A stretch of 64,000 nt of DNA from Pempheris klunzingeri. Lineage: Eukaryota; Chordata; Actinopteri; Acropomatiformes; Pempheridae. Positions 32,601 to 51,553 of the stretch are shown here, piece after piece. Under the pieces are notes generated by a model. The model searched no databases. It was not told where the DNA came from and worked only from the letters and a program-made list of their open reading frames with translations. A program made the translations under genes and the position numbers. The stretch lies in assembly GCF_042242105.1 (NCBI RefSeq), contig NC_092020.1, forward strand, positions 17,452,788-17,516,787. The letters are read 5' to 3'. Position 1 is the first letter of the stretch. Each line of letters begins with the position of its first letter.

Positions 32601-34875
32601 GGGCCCTAAGGTGCATAGGTGAAGTAGGAGCAGGAATATTTCTTTTACAATTTACCACACACACACACACACACACAACACCCAGATCAGTTGAGCACAC
32701 ACACATGTACTCTAAGAGGTATAAATGGAGGATGCAGTTGTGAACTTGTGTGTTTGTAGCAATGGAGATTAAATCCGATGTAAAGACGGCCTCAGCTCTT
32801 CTGGATCAGTTCTATGAAAAGAGGAGGCTGCTGATTGTGTCTGCGCCCAACATATCTGACCCAGACTACCAACTACAGAACCTCATGATACAAGTGAGGA
32901 AACTTTTTGCTGCTGGTGCCTTCACATGAATCTCCCCTAAAGAAGTTCACTGAACAACAAGAAATCTGTCTCATAATCTGCTTTGCTTGTTTTGAACCAG
33001 AAAGCAGACTGTGGACTGGACCTGCGACATGTAACTGTGATTGAGCTCCTGGGCTCCCCGCCGCGTGAGGCGGGCCGGATTAAAGAAAGTCTGCTCAGCT
33101 CTGAAGTCATCGAGGGGTTGAGGTAATAGTGAGATACTTCATCACTTAGTTATTCAACTTATTACTTAGTTGAAAAAAATCCACGCTGAACCGACTGTGT
33201 TTAACAGTTACGAGTTGTTTCTCCTCACTCTATTTAAATGTCAGTAGCCTCCAAATAAAAAGGGGACCTCCATTAATTTGACTTTAGAAGGAAAAAATCC
33301 ACTCGACAGATGAACACTTTTAAAAATAGCAACATACAGTACTAATGCCAGGGTAGCAGTAATGGCTTTCTGACAGGACTGATGGAACAAATTCAATAGT
33401 AAACATTTGGCTTTGGTTCCCATGAGAATCAATGAATAAGATTTTTAAAAGGGACAAAGTCCACCAGCTCCGTAATTTGAGCAAAATGCACTGCTCACTT
33501 TTTCCAGACTGGAAAATCTCCCCTAACCTTCAGTCTCTCCGCTAACACACAACCCCACAGCTGAGTGAGTGACTGCACACTGAGGCACATTCTTTGAATG
33601 TAGTGCAAAGCATTCTGGGAAGTGTAGGCTTTAAGAGATCGTTACAAAGGGATTCCTGGAAAGATTAAAGCGGCACTAGTAAACTCTCTGAGGGGATCCT
33701 AGAGAGTCTTACAGCCGACAACTTTACTGTTTGGTTCACTCTCACTGCTCTGATCAACCTACTTTCAACATACAGCTGAAAACACACAAACACACACACA
33801 TGCTAAGTGGTGGATTCCAAAGAGCTAAAAGAGAGTGAATATTGGGCTTACATTATTAGTCAGGAGGCCGAAAACATGACTCCAAATAAATGTTTATATG
33901 AGATGTACGGGAAACTGTTTACCAACATGTGGCCATAACTTTATGAGGTGATAAGTGTTGTGCTGCTGTGTTTAGAGCTTGTTCAAACAGTTCAAAATTA
34001 AATGTTGCTTTAAACCTGCAATACTTTGTCTTTTTGCCACTTGGGTTATAACATGCAACAACACTGACATATTATCACCTTTTAAGTTGATGTGGTGAAC
34101 ATGTTAGCAAACAGTTGCTTATTTACACATTCAGCTGATACAGAGAAACACTATCTTCCATATGTCCAATATTCACTCTTCTTTTGGCTCTGTTTAACTC
34201 CTGGAGGGAAATGGCTGGCTCTTAAAACTGCAAAATGCTCCAATATGTTTAGCAGCTGGTCACTAACTTTGTCTGTCTGCTGCTTAGTGTTGAGGTTAAC
34301 TCAGAAGGGGTTTATCAGTCTTTTTTTTAAAGATTGCTTTTCTTGGCATTTCTGCTTTGTTTGATAGAACAGTAGAGAGAGACAGGAAACAGGTTAGAGA
34401 GGGGGGTGACATGCAGCAACCCGGGCCGCTGTGGTAAAGCCTAAGTCTACTCGGTGAGGCACAGAGGCGCCGCTATCTGCCCCTAAGTGTTTTTGCAGAA
34501 ATGATCATCCTGCTGTGCTTGAGAAGTGAGGACCTTGAGTGAACCAGATCAGTAAAGTTACAGACTGGAGGAAAAAACAACTGAAAGGCTCGATAGAGCT
34601 CCATAAAGCTGAGGGGAACTCCGGGGAACTACTGATTAAATGCACTTTAATGATATTGAATAACGTTGTTGATTGCTGGTTTGTCTCTCTGTAGACAAGC
34701 ATTCAGAATCTCCAGGTCCTACTTCAGCATGGTGCTGCTGGACGAGCTCGGACTGGACCGAGAGCGCTTCATTACCCCGATGGCGTCGGAAGAGCTATTC
34801 TCCTATATTGATAACTTCCTGCTGGATGAAGAGCAGCGAGAGAGGCTGGAGCTCCACAGGGACTTCTGTGACTAA
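26684..34875 (+). CDS. srpx2: Sushi repeat-containing protein SRPX2
   Basis: Ten coding exons: 26684-26729, 29118-29195, 30522-30713, 31316-31492, 31590-31713, 31807-31928, 32025-32204, 32760-32893, 33001-33122 and 34695-34875 (TAA). Phases agree throughout and give 451 residues (human SRPX2 465). A signal peptide spans about 1-17. Sushi 1 (about 43-104) and sushi 2 (107-163) each have six cysteines; an HYR domain (165-246) begins DPPKIKCP; sushi 3 (249-306) contains [16 protein letters not shown]; the C-terminal domain starts near [32 protein letters not shown] and the end RDFCD fit SRPX2 better than SRPX. SRPX2 is a secreted ligand of the urokinase receptor with roles in synapse formation and angiogenesis. 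The donor of exon 5 (GA|GTCTGT) is weak but is the only one that keeps phase. The 3' end faces sytl4. Confidence 0.93.
27700..27960. repeat. Pyrimidine-biased T-rich tract in srpx2 intron 1
   Basis: About 250 bases are strongly T/C-biased on the plus strand with recurrent TTTATTG, CTTTTA and TTTCTT words. The hydrophobic open frame at 27781-28038 is a consequence of this composition and not a gene. Confidence 0.5.
29349..30399 (-). mobile_element. Tc1-type transposon, internally deleted, with 96-bp terminal inverted repeats
   Basis: Terminal inverted repeats of 96 bases (29349-29444 and 30304-30399) start CAGTGGAGATCGAAAGTTTG and are almost or completely identical. Each end is flanked by TA (29347-29348 and 30400-30401), the target-site duplication of Tc1/mariner elements. 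The body carries a minus-strand transposase relic. At 1,051 bases the copy is shorter than the usual 1.3-1.6 kb. It lies in srpx2 intron 2 (29196-30521), antisense to the gene. Confidence 0.95.
29668..30353 (-). pseudogene. Broken Tc1 transposase
   Basis: Two pieces in different frames are seen. The upstream piece (30353-30173) resembles the helix-turn-helix DNA-binding region, with [12 protein letters not shown] and a KWQSSGTV stretch. The downstream piece (about 30172-29668) is the DDE catalytic region: WTDE, then [12 protein letters not shown], then [10 protein letters not shown]. The second and third acidic residues are 34 residues apart, the DD34E spacing of Tc1. The pieces meet near 30173 with a frame change and with the middle of the protein missing, as expected from an internal deletion. 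The catalytic residues survive but the protein cannot be made intact, so this copy is non-autonomous. Confidence 0.9.
30860..31125. repeat. Dispersed element in srpx2 intron 3 (copy A)
   Basis: This stretch shares, in the same order, GAGCCACAC, CCATAAACATG, AATAGTCCCC and CTACAGTGCC with 42275-42545 in sytl4 intron 2. The two are therefore diverged copies of one interspersed repeat in the same orientation. Confidence 0.55.
32240..32400. repeat. Short dispersed repeat in srpx2 intron 7
   Basis: TTATTTAACCAGGTTTATCC, AGGATCTCTTTTACATGGGA and GACTTGGCCCAG occur in order. This is the pattern of a common teleost repeat (TTTAACCAGG...CTCTTTTACAAG...CTGGCCAA). Recognition is from memory. Confidence 0.45.
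33520..34480. repeat. Composite of dispersed repeats in srpx2 intron 9
   Basis: Part of this block (33700-33760: CGACAACTTTACTGTTTGG...TTCACTCTCACTGCTCTGAT) matches 63255-63305 near the right edge. Another part (34200-34310: CTCCTGGAGGGAAATG, CAGCTGGTCACTAACT, GTCTGTCTGCTGC) matches the complement of 63385-63460. A separate piece at about 34360-34475 (AGAGAGACAGGAAACAGG, GGTGACATGCAGCAACCCGG, AGGCACAGAGGCGCC) is another familiar percomorph repeat. The intron is thus built largely from old mobile elements. Confidence 0.5.
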
Positions 34876-34878
34876 TCT

Positions 34879-34884
34879 AATAAA
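34879..34884 (+). terminator. srpx2: Candidate polyadenylation signals of srpx2
   Basis: AATAAA lies only four bases past the stop codon, unusually close. A second AATAAA at 35784-35789 would give a 3' UTR of about 0.9 kb and overlap the 3' UTR of the convergent sytl4 gene. Confidence 0.3.
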
Positions 34885-35371
34885 CCTCTCCGGTTGCCAC
34901 AGTGATAAACTCATCAGTATCACTAACACAAGATGAGGAAGGACAAGGTCCAAACCAGGTCCTGCAGGACATGAGGAGAGAGAACGCTGCAGTTCCTCAT
35001 GTTCAAATGTGATCTTATACAACACTGAAGTGCTAGCACTGTTTTCTCTCTATCGAATAATCATCTTAAAGGCAAAGGGGCCAGAAAATGGACATTACAG
35101 TGATGACAGTGAAATAGTAACTGTGAGTAAAACACATTTGTAAACAAAGCCATGCAGTAATTTTGAACCATAGATACAGAAAATTAGGTCGGATGCATGA
35201 TGTGGATTAGCATTATTTTTAAAGGAGCCCTAAAAATAATGAAACTAAAAGTGAAAACCATTTCTACAAACAACTACTGAGGAACACTTGAGTGGATGGA
35301 TCCTTTTTTTGGTGGTATTTGAGTCTAAAACAGACCTGAAACAATCAAGCATGTCTTTGGTTTAGTCAATT

Positions 35372-35377
35372 TTTATT
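35372..35377 (-). terminator. sytl4: Candidate polyadenylation signal of sytl4
   Basis: AATAAA on the minus strand about 700 bases past the sytl4 stop codon, between the convergent stop codons of srpx2 and sytl4. Confidence 0.35.
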
Positions 35378-36074
35378 GGGTGAACAGAATATTAAAGGCA
35401 ACCTTTAGGTAAACATGACTCTGATCACACTCAGACGAGGAGTTCAAAGTTAAAAATCTACATTTATATTTGCAATTATACAAATTTAATAATTTCAAAT
35501 AGGCTTTCCATGCAATTTATATAAATATAATTTTTTCATCATAGTAATAATGTAAAATACAGCAGTATAGATTTAACTAAGCATAATTTGTTGGATACAA
35601 CACCAGGAATCTTGTATAATATCAGTTAATAGTGAATATTTTCCCACCTATCTGTTTTTCTGTACGCATCTATGAAGAAAAGGGTGACATATTATGACAA
35701 AGTTTCTGTGCATGATTTTAAATTGCAATAATATAAAAAGCCTGAATTTTAAAAACATAAAGTGACTGTGTCAGTGCTCTTAAAATAAACAGAGTTTAGT
35801 GTTGTGATCCTTTGGCACGTTTTTTTTCAAACAGTTGCACCAGGCGGTGGCGGTGGGGAGGGGGGTGTCACGGCTAGTGTTCAGCAGGCCATTGAACTGC
35901 GTCTCTGCTTCCAGCCAATCACCTGTGTGTTGGTTCACTTCAGTACAAACGCTTCTGTTCAGATAAACTTGCAAATTACAGATGAATCCAGAATCTTAGA
36001 TTTATCTCAGACCCCACAGCTTCTCCCTCTCGCAGTCTGTTTTTTTTTCCTGATGGTCCAGGCCTGTGCTGTCC

Positions 36075-43780
<7,706 letters not shown>

Positions 43781-43919
43781 TGTTCCTTTAAAGAAGAACT
43801 GTCAGTGCAGTTTAACTGGCTCTGCTCAGTTGCTCTCACATCGAGAAGATCTCCTGAAGACAAAACAGAACATCAGCTATCAACAGGTTTGATTAAATGC
43901 TGACAAAACCTCAATTTTT

Positions 43920-45342
43920 TATAACGCCTACAGTGCAACTGATCAGATGCTCTGCAGTAAGAAGAGGAACTTGGTGCATGACTTGATGCCCTGCGCTGAT
44001 GAAGATAAAGACAGGCACAAACCGTTGTGTGATCCTAATCAAATGAATCATAGACGACTGAGTTACGTTTCTCTCTTCCTGTTGGCCTCCATGCAGTGAA
44101 ACCTTTAGTGCAGCAGCTTTGCAATGGATAGTTTGGGATGGTACAATAGTCATAGCCTCCTTCTTGTATTTAAAAATGTCCACCAGTCAAAAATTATTAC
44201 TCCTGGGAATCTGGATAACCATAAAGCAAACACAGACTGATCCTTTGACATAAATTAATCTACAACTCTAGCCAAACCTAGCACTGCAAAAAAAATGATT
44301 AATGACTCATAGGAACCAGGATGCTGGATGATTTAAAATCCCTCATGCCCTGGTGAAAGGTTGTTTTGAGTAGGGAAGGCAAAAAAAACATGAACTTGGC
44401 TACTGAGCAGGGTTCCCACCCATTAAGGACACACAGAGCCGGGTGGAGTGGAGTTAAGCAGCAGCTTAACAATTTGTTTAAGACCAACATCAAACTTGTC
44501 ATCTGTCCTGTTCCCATTTGAAACTTTATGCTCCAAGCACAATAACGTGAGTTGGGAAAGTGCTTGTTGAGTGAGTTAGCCAGTCAGAGGGAAAAACGCA
44601 TGCAAAACCTGACACCTTTTTCCTCATTGTTAGAATAGCTGCGACCAATGATCCCTTGCAGGAGTTCAATAATACCTGCAAAGCAACTTGTCAAATGTAA
44701 AACGTCATGGAAACGGCGCATGCGTCTGTTGCAGATGACGGACAGATACTGCACTAACAAGAGTACTACTTTACAACCACTAAAAGAGAGGATATTAAAG
44801 AGAAGATACGTTTGGGGAAGGAAAAACATGGAGCCGAAAAGTGTATAAGGGTGTAATCTTTCGTAAACTGTAGATATTAAACTCAACGACAGCAGATGAC
44901 ATTTGATAAAAAAAGCTTTTTCTTTAAATTTCAGATTTAAATAATTAAACACGCTGAGGAGATGCAAGCGGCTGCGGATCAAACAGCCGAAAGTTGACGT
45001 AAGATACGTAACCAACAGACAATCAAATTAATGTCAACTCCACATCCACTTCATAGTGCTTCCAGAAAACTATATACTTTTATATGGCTTTTAAGGAGAG
45101 AATTCAGTTATTTCACTGCGTATATAAGCCACAAATCAGCTGGGAAACGGCACTCAACACAGCTAATTAAAGAAAATTACATCCACCTGTCGTCAGTAGT
45201 CTACTTCACCCCGCTGCTCGGCTGGCGTCACTACGGGCGACGGCGAGATAATCCGGACAGAAAAACACAACAAAAATGGGCAAAAGCAGCAGATAAGCTA
45301 AGAGCGAATTTAAGATAATTGCCTCTAAACTGGTTTACTCAC
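43920..45342 (-). other. sytl4: Probable 5' UTR intron of sytl4
   Basis: Between the coding start and the inferred first exon no coding sequence is convincing. The 143-codon frame at 45015-44584 has no recognisable feature. A possible acceptor before the ATG-bearing exon ends near 43804 (CACTGACAG). Confidence 0.4.
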
Positions 45343-45480
45343 TTGTCGCCTATATGACCATGTCGCCGTCCGTCACTACTTCTTCAACTTGTAGCCTCCT
45401 CCCGTCTCAGAGACTGTTGACTTTGTGCAGCGGAGGAGTCCAGAGTACCGGAAGATGAGGAAAGTTTGTAGGCAGACAGG
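45343..45480 (-). promoter_or_regulatory. sytl4: Probable non-coding first exon and promoter of sytl4
   Basis: On the minus strand a strong donor, GACAA|GTGAGTAAAC, has its intron start at 45342. The sequence behind it (about 45343-45480) is GC- and CpG-richer than its surroundings and has no upstream ATG-led long frame, as expected of a 5' UTR exon. The transcription start itself is not defined. Confidence 0.4.
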
Positions 45481-47611
45481 AGCGCCTCTCCACATTTTCC
45501 ATGACAGGTGCATTTAGCTCTATTTACCACAGAAGGGGGCTGGATGTGGAAAATTTGGCCCATTCAAACAGTCCGATAATTACTCCAGTTCCCCTTTTCC
45601 CACGCAAACAGTAACGTGGAAGTTGAGAGCGAGTATGCAGAGCTTTTTCTTTTTTTTCTGAAGAAATAACTGGAGCGGACATATGCATGAGAAATGCAAT
45701 ATATAAACAAACGCAGTGAGCTATTTATTGTTGCTGAAAACAGAGTTTATATGTATGGCACATTTCAGCATCAAGGAAATTCATAGTGCTTTACATAAAA
45801 CACTAAAAGTACATTTAAATACAGTACAAAGCAGGGACAAAAGAAAATAAAGACTAGATGAAATAGTATAAGGCAGGCATAGAATTGCAATTGTGAAAGG
45901 AAGCAGAAAACAAATGTCATCAACCTGGAGCTCAGATTTACAGTTTTCTGGGAGTTTCTTTCCTCCAAATATGTGGTGCATAAAAACTGAATGTTGCCTC
46001 TCCATATTTAGTTTTTAATTTGTCCCAGAGTCATATGGTGTGTCTGTGCAGTATCATATTATGCTCTGTGCCATTATTTACTATCAGGGTGTATGCAAAA
46101 AGATGGTAGTGCAACACATTGTTAGGCAAATGATCACTAGGCCTATAAAGTTTCCATTACAACAAATCTGTTATCTAAGAAGTCAATGTGATATGTTCTT
46201 ACTCCTAAAAAGAGACAGATATGATAAGGTTTTCATGGCAAGTATGTGTCTGTGTTGAGTTAAACCCCAACTAATTAAATGCACGTGGCCAAAGCCTCCA
46301 ACCATTCACCTGCTAGTATTGAGACAGAGGTGTCGAGTGTGACTGGGAATGGACAGAAGTGACTCTGTATTTCATATTAGTACTACAAACTTAACTGTGT
46401 CTGTGGCTCTTCTGGCCAGCACTGCGAGTACACACTATGTGCTATCACCTCCTGTTACCTTCACAGCTGAGACAGATGGGTGAAAAAAGGAAAAAGAGCA
46501 AAAACATTAACTGTATCATTAACATGTTGGTCCGCCACAGGCTGCCCAAAACAGCTTCAGTGCTCCTTGGCATTGATTTCTACTGAGAGGATAAACATCA
46601 TTCATCCAGAAGATATTCCCTTATTTGGGATCAAAACCTGAAAGCCATATCATGTGATTCACATGATTCCTTGTGAACTTCAGTGAGCTCCGCTGTACGG
46701 AAGCAGCTGCACTCTGTTCCCCCATCATTTATTCAACTCAGAAGTTAAACTGTCTGCCATGTTTGTGAATTTGTGGGAGTAGTACTGTATATTTATGATA
46801 TCCATCTCCTTGGGATAATCTTTACAACCACCCCAAGTATATGAATCCTGTAGTTTAAGAAGTCATGTTGGAGTTTTATCAACTTGGGTGTTCCTGCCAT
46901 CAGCAGCACACTGAGCAGTGGAGTTGAATCACATCTCAGTCTTCAGCTTTTCATTTCAGCCAAACCACAAGAGGTGTAGGGATCAAACACCGGAGGGGAA
47001 ATTCAACAAGTATAAAATAACAATGAAGTGTCCTCGCCACCACTGCTCCAGTGGAGCTGACCAGCGGGCAACAGATAAGGCTGTGGTTGTGGTGCAGCTT
47101 AGCAGCTTCCAGATGTGATTATAATTGCATGAGTGTGAGGCAGGGCGTTTCTAAAAAAAAAAAAAAAAAAAAAAAAACAGCATTAGTGCACAGTGAACTG
47201 CCCTGGACAAATAAAGGTTTATGAAAACACTACAGCAGCAGCTGGTATAGTGCTGGGTTACACTGGAAACTTGCTGTTAGAGCCATGTCTACAATAGAAA
47301 CATAGTTGTAAATAATTTAGATTTGGTGTATGATGTGCTAGGGATAAGAAGTTCCATAGTTTCACTGTAGCATGCTAAATTAGGACCAATAATGTCTGTT
47401 GCTAGACTTGTTTTCTGATTGGTTAAAATGTAAAGCGTGCTGCACATGCTTGTTAGTTTAACTGAATCTATGAAGTCTCAACAGCACACTGATCTTTGAC
47501 CATGTTTGCTGTGCATGCTCACGCTTGTGCAGTACGTTTTCAGTATTTTCTTACCAATTTTATTTTGTACTTAAGAATTTTCAGTGAACCCACAGTCATG
47601 AACTGCAGAGT
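45481..47611. other. Intergenic DNA between sytl4 and trmt12
   Basis: No gene is supported. It contains a dispersed repeat at about 45735-45910 (AAATTCATAGTGCTTTACAT and an A-rich body) and an A-run of about 25 near 47152-47177. Confidence 0.45.
45735..45910. repeat. Dispersed 'TAGTGCTTTACATAAAA' repeat
   Basis: GGCACATTTCAGCATCAAGG, then TTCATAGTGCTTTACATAAA, then an A-rich stretch with AAAATAAAGACTAGATGAAA is the pattern of a familiar fish interspersed repeat, possibly the 3' end of a retroelement. Confidence 0.45.
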
Positions 47612-47617
47612 TTTATT
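47612..47617 (-). terminator. trmt12: Candidate polyadenylation signal of trmt12
   Basis: AATAAA on the minus strand about 135 bases past the trmt12 stop codon. Confidence 0.4.
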
Positions 47618-47751
47618 GAAGCATGCGTCTACTACATGCTCAGACTCTACAGCTTTAGTGGCCATTTTCAGGAAATAGACAGAGCCAATTTAACATTAAA
47701 ATGTTGAATTCCATAATGTCCACTCAGTGTGTCTGCGTTCACCTTTTCAGG

Positions 47752-50713
47752 TCAGGAGGGTCTGCACTCCAAGTCCAGCACAATGTGGTGAACATGAGGT
47801 GCATATGACTTCACATGTTCTATGTGCTGGATGTTTGCCGTCCACGCTGCACCAGTGGTGTCCTTTAAAAGAGAGGTGATGCGGTTTGCTGTGTCATCGG
47901 CCCAGGCCTGCCACACCTCTCTGTCAGCTTTCTTCCCAGAAATCCTCTGGGTGGCATCATCAATTGCTGGAATGGCTGCTGCATTCGGTAATGGTGAAGT
48001 AACGTTCTGGTGAATGTGCAAAATGCCACCACTTGTCCTCTTCAGCAGCCGACAGGCAACAGGCCAGCCATCCTCAGAGCTCGGTATGAGACCCAGATTC
48101 ACTCGGTCGGCAGTATCACACAGCTGGAGCTAGAAAAATAAACAATGAATTATCTTTCCATAAACTTGTATCACTATTTTGTTACTCTGGTAATGAAGCT
48201 GATTAGATTTATATAGTTACAGTCAGTTATGGTGGTACGCTGGAAAGGGCATGTAGATTTAAGGTTGGCCTATAGGATGTTAAAATCAAGAAACCTGTGA
48301 CTTATTGAGATGAAACAGAATACTGAAATGCCATGTCTTGTACTCAACATTTTCTCACCTGTGATGCCAGAAATGTGTGTGTGATTACAGTGGAATCTAC
48401 ACAGAGTAAAAACAAATCAACCAGACTGCACTTGGAATATGTGAAGCATTGTTGTGCAACTTTCTGCTGCACACAGACATCATTGGTAACACTTAACATG
48501 CCAGTTTGAATTGTTTTCTAGATTCTGCAAAGAATATTGTCTGTATCCGTCACATCAATAGTTATGGCAACAAATAACTGTCAAGAATGGCAGAAATCCC
48601 AAATTTCATGACACAAAAATTAATTTAAACGTGTTGAAATGCACGCTATTGTTAAAGTTTAGGAACTAAGTGGGTGAAATTAGTTTAAAGTATAAAAATC
48701 ACATAGAAAGGAACAATAATTCACTATTGAAAAATGTACGATGCACATTTCAAATATACCGTATAACAATTCATTCATTTCATCATTTTCTAAACTTAAC
48801 AAGCTAAAAAATCTGCGTTATCAATTTAATTGGAATACTTGTGTATCAACATACTGCATAATTGTATCATTACAATGAATTTTAGAAAGACAATTACTCA
48901 GCAAAAGGGGACATTGTCTATATGACAACAGTGACAGACACACTAAAGTTGAGTTTCTCCCCAAGAAAGGGCCTTAATTTAACAATTTATGTGATTATTG
49001 ATATTAACTCAATAAGCTAAAATCCAGAGGTTCCAGTATTTGCTGGCATGATTTTCAGATTTTCAGCTAATAGAACCACTAGAGGGCATCAGTGAGCACT
49101 TTCTGTGGCGAAGTGAGACAGCAAATATAGCAGTAATATGTACATCGCACAAGTCACATAAGCAGCATTGGATGCATGTGAAAATGCTTTACTTGTCTGT
49201 TGTCTCCTTGGTGAACAGTGCAGCGGTCAGACACTCCGTTTGCCACAAGGTTTTTCTGCAGAGCTTCAACAGCATCGGGACTCCACTCACAGGCGTGAAC
49301 ATGACTGGCCCCGGCGTGTACCAGATATGGGAGAGTGAAGTATCCAATACCTGACACAAGGTGTGGTTGTGACAGTTGTACACCAACATTCTTGTCGTAA
49401 TTTAAATTGTGTTGAATTACTAGTACGAGGGTCAAACATAACAAAACTAACATGAAAAATTCATCACTCAAACCTTATTACACTACAGCATGATATAGGA
49501 CTTGTTTTATTGTTTCCCCTGTGATGTTAAAGTAAAAACCTGACAGATATTGAGTCAGCTCTCCTACCTGCATACAGATCCACCACTATCTCCCCTCTGC
49601 AGTCAAATCCAGCCACCCGGAGCTTCTCCATTATGTTTCCAGCTGAGAACATGCATTTGGTAACATCAAACTCATAGCTGAAACACAGGTGAAGACATTA
49701 GAAATTCAGACACGTTTTAGTTAGTTAAATATTAACCTGACTGATTAGGACTGAGACTTACCTAATCCCATTGTCCATGTGCTTGACCCAGTTGTGCTCC
49801 CCTAACAGCATCGTCACCATGGGAGACCTAAATCCATCCCTGCATATGCGACTCATCTTAGCCAGGCGCTTTGCACCCAGTCCTTTGGCCACTGCGCCCC
49901 ATAGCTGTTGATCTAAGGAAATAAAAAGCAATCAAAAATGTCCTCATAAATGATCTTACACACCTAGTACTGAAGAAAAGTTGGAATAACTTTGAGACCA
50001 GTACCTAGTTTCTTCCATAGTGGCAGGGAGAAACAGTGGTCTCCCAGCAGGACTAGGTCTCCATGCCTCTGGAAGCTGCGAGGGAGGTCCCCCCTCAGCT
50101 CCTCCGTCCAGCTTTCACCATGAGATTCCAACAGCTCCTGGAGGATTTTCTCTAGTTTATTACCACTTGTCCTTCCCCTCCCCTTCTTTGACTGCAGAGG
50201 AGACTGTGGTGACAGGACAGGATAAACAACAGGGGAAACATAATGACACTTCAAAGCTGCAGCACAGTAGTATCTGTTGCTAAAAGCATTTAAGTGAAGC
50301 TCAGCTTTAATTACCTGACTCCAAACTACTTCACAAGCACTGTCCAAAGCCACCATAGTTGTGAGAGATGGCAGATCAAGTTGTGGCAGATAGGATGTTA
50401 AAATGGGCAGAAGGACTGTGTCATCTGAGTCTTTCAATAAACATAAACTCAGGTCCAGAGCTCCTTCGGCCTGAAGACATTTCCTGTAAAATAAGACGTT
50501 TAGATGTGATATCAAGATTAGTAAAGGCGGCCACAGACAACATTTTAACTTGCTATTGAAACAATCTTTCTGTCCCATCAATCAAGTTTCCATCAATGCC
50601 TACGTCCCGATGCTAAATGTTAGCTAACTTAGCTTAGCGGTTCACTCACTAAATGTTTACCTGAACTTCTGTGCATGACTCTGCGACACACGAAGACAAA
50701 GCACTCCGTCCAT
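47752..50713 (-). CDS. trmt12: tRNA wybutosine-synthesizing protein 2 (TYW2/TRMT12)
   Basis: Seven coding exons: 50713-50661, 50483-50315, 50203-50005, 49912-49762, 49677-49568, 49350-49193 and 48129-47752 (TGA). Phases agree and give 405 residues (human 448). The fold is a class I SAM transferase of the Trm5/TYW2 family: HNWVKHMDNGI (about 180-190), motif I VDLYAGIGYFTLP (223-235, split by an intron after A227), HACEWSPDAVEAL, GDNRQ, and DRVNLGLIPSSEDGW. The end has HVKSYAPHVHHIVLDLEC. TYW2 transfers the 3-amino-3-carboxypropyl group of SAM in making wybutosine at position 37 of tRNA-Phe. The N-terminal region before residue 75 is short and only loosely similar to human. Human TRMT12 is, as I recall, a single-exon gene, so this structure is notable. 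Confidence 0.9.
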
Positions 50714-50998
50714 TTACAAGAAAATACGAAACCCCACTTTATTTGTTTCTGACGGCTCGACAGTGATATTTAGCTAGATATCAACGAAGAGTCCAGGTAA
50801 CCAGTAGCTTCTTCACATCAAAGAATAACGCGTGTTTCCAGTCGGAGTATTATTCAGGACGGACACTTCAATACTCAAAACTTTATTGTAAAGACAATGT
50901 AAGCGTTACTGACCCGGAATATTGATTTTTTAAACATTAAAATGTGATGGCTACGCTTTTGTTTATGTTACATTTTTTTCTCTTGATAAATTACAAAA
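50714..50998. promoter_or_regulatory. trmt12: trmt12 promoter, possibly bidirectional
   Basis: This 285-base gap separates the trmt12 ATG from a plus-strand ATG that opens a frame ending at a consensus donor. It holds an ETS-like CCGGAA near 50914-50919 and a few CG dinucleotides (AACGCGTG). No TATA box was seen for trmt12. Bidirectional use is inferred only. Confidence 0.35.
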
Positions 50999-51553
50999 AT
51001 GCATGAATTGGTTTGGACACGTTTGTCGCTGATGTCGGTAGATGGAGACAAACGACTCCAGACTGAGGACGGTGAGTAAAGTTACATGGCTGTTGATAAA
51101 GTAAAGTAACGAAAAATGTGATTAAAAAACCTTATTAATCTGTAATCTGATGTTGTCTGTCTTATCACAGCGTTAAATAAGGTATGATTACATTGTGTGT
51201 CCTGTAGTAAGGTAAAGTAACCAAGATCCAGCGAGACATTATGAAATCATTTCCATTAATTCTCCAAAAAATATACCTAAATGTTTGTTACAGCAGCTGA
51301 AGGAATATCTCTGATAAGGCTTACTATTTAATACTTACAATTTCTTATCACATTGAATGTGATCTTACTATTACATGAAATGTATTTGTCTCAAAATTAC
51401 TATGCTGTTGTTTACTCTTCTTATTGTTTATTTTTTTTGCCAGATGTTGCATCAGAGTTATATTTCATTGGTTTTGTTCTTAGGTGCATAATTTATGTCT
51501 GGCCTTTTATTAATTTATCAATTATACTTATGTTGTTTCCATTTTTGACTTAG
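50999..51553 (+). CDS. Candidate two-exon gene for a small membrane protein (unrecognised)
   Basis: A frame from ATG 50999 runs 73 bases to a consensus donor (GACG|GTGAGTAAAG, exon end 51071). An acceptor TTTTTTTTGCCAG ends at 51443, and the frame then continues in phase 51444-51553 to TAG. The product would be 60 residues: a polar N-terminus (MHELVWTRLSLMSV) and a hydrophobic segment with ELYFIGFVLR followed by a probable membrane helix. An alternative donor lies inside exon 2 after VL (CTTAG|GTGCAT), so the true gene could continue. I recognise no family. The pairing of strong splice signals with phase is suggestive, but short frames in AT-rich DNA arise by chance. Confidence 0.22.

Noticed and set aside
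26684-34875. Identification as srpx
   Set aside because: Sushi 1 [13 protein letters not shown], the motif [14 protein letters not shown] and the C-terminal RDFCD fit SRPX2 better, in agreement with sytl4 next door.
44584-45015. 143-codon minus-strand frame upstream of the sytl4 start
   Set aside because: No domain, no acceptor or donor in phase with sytl4, AT-rich; treated as chance within the 5' UTR intron.
47752-50713. Identification as trmt2b, which lies near SYTL4 in mammals
   Set aside because: TRMT2B is a uracil-5-methyltransferase of the TrmA type; the motifs here (VDLYAGIGYFTLP, DRVNLGLIPSS) are Trm5/TYW2 type.
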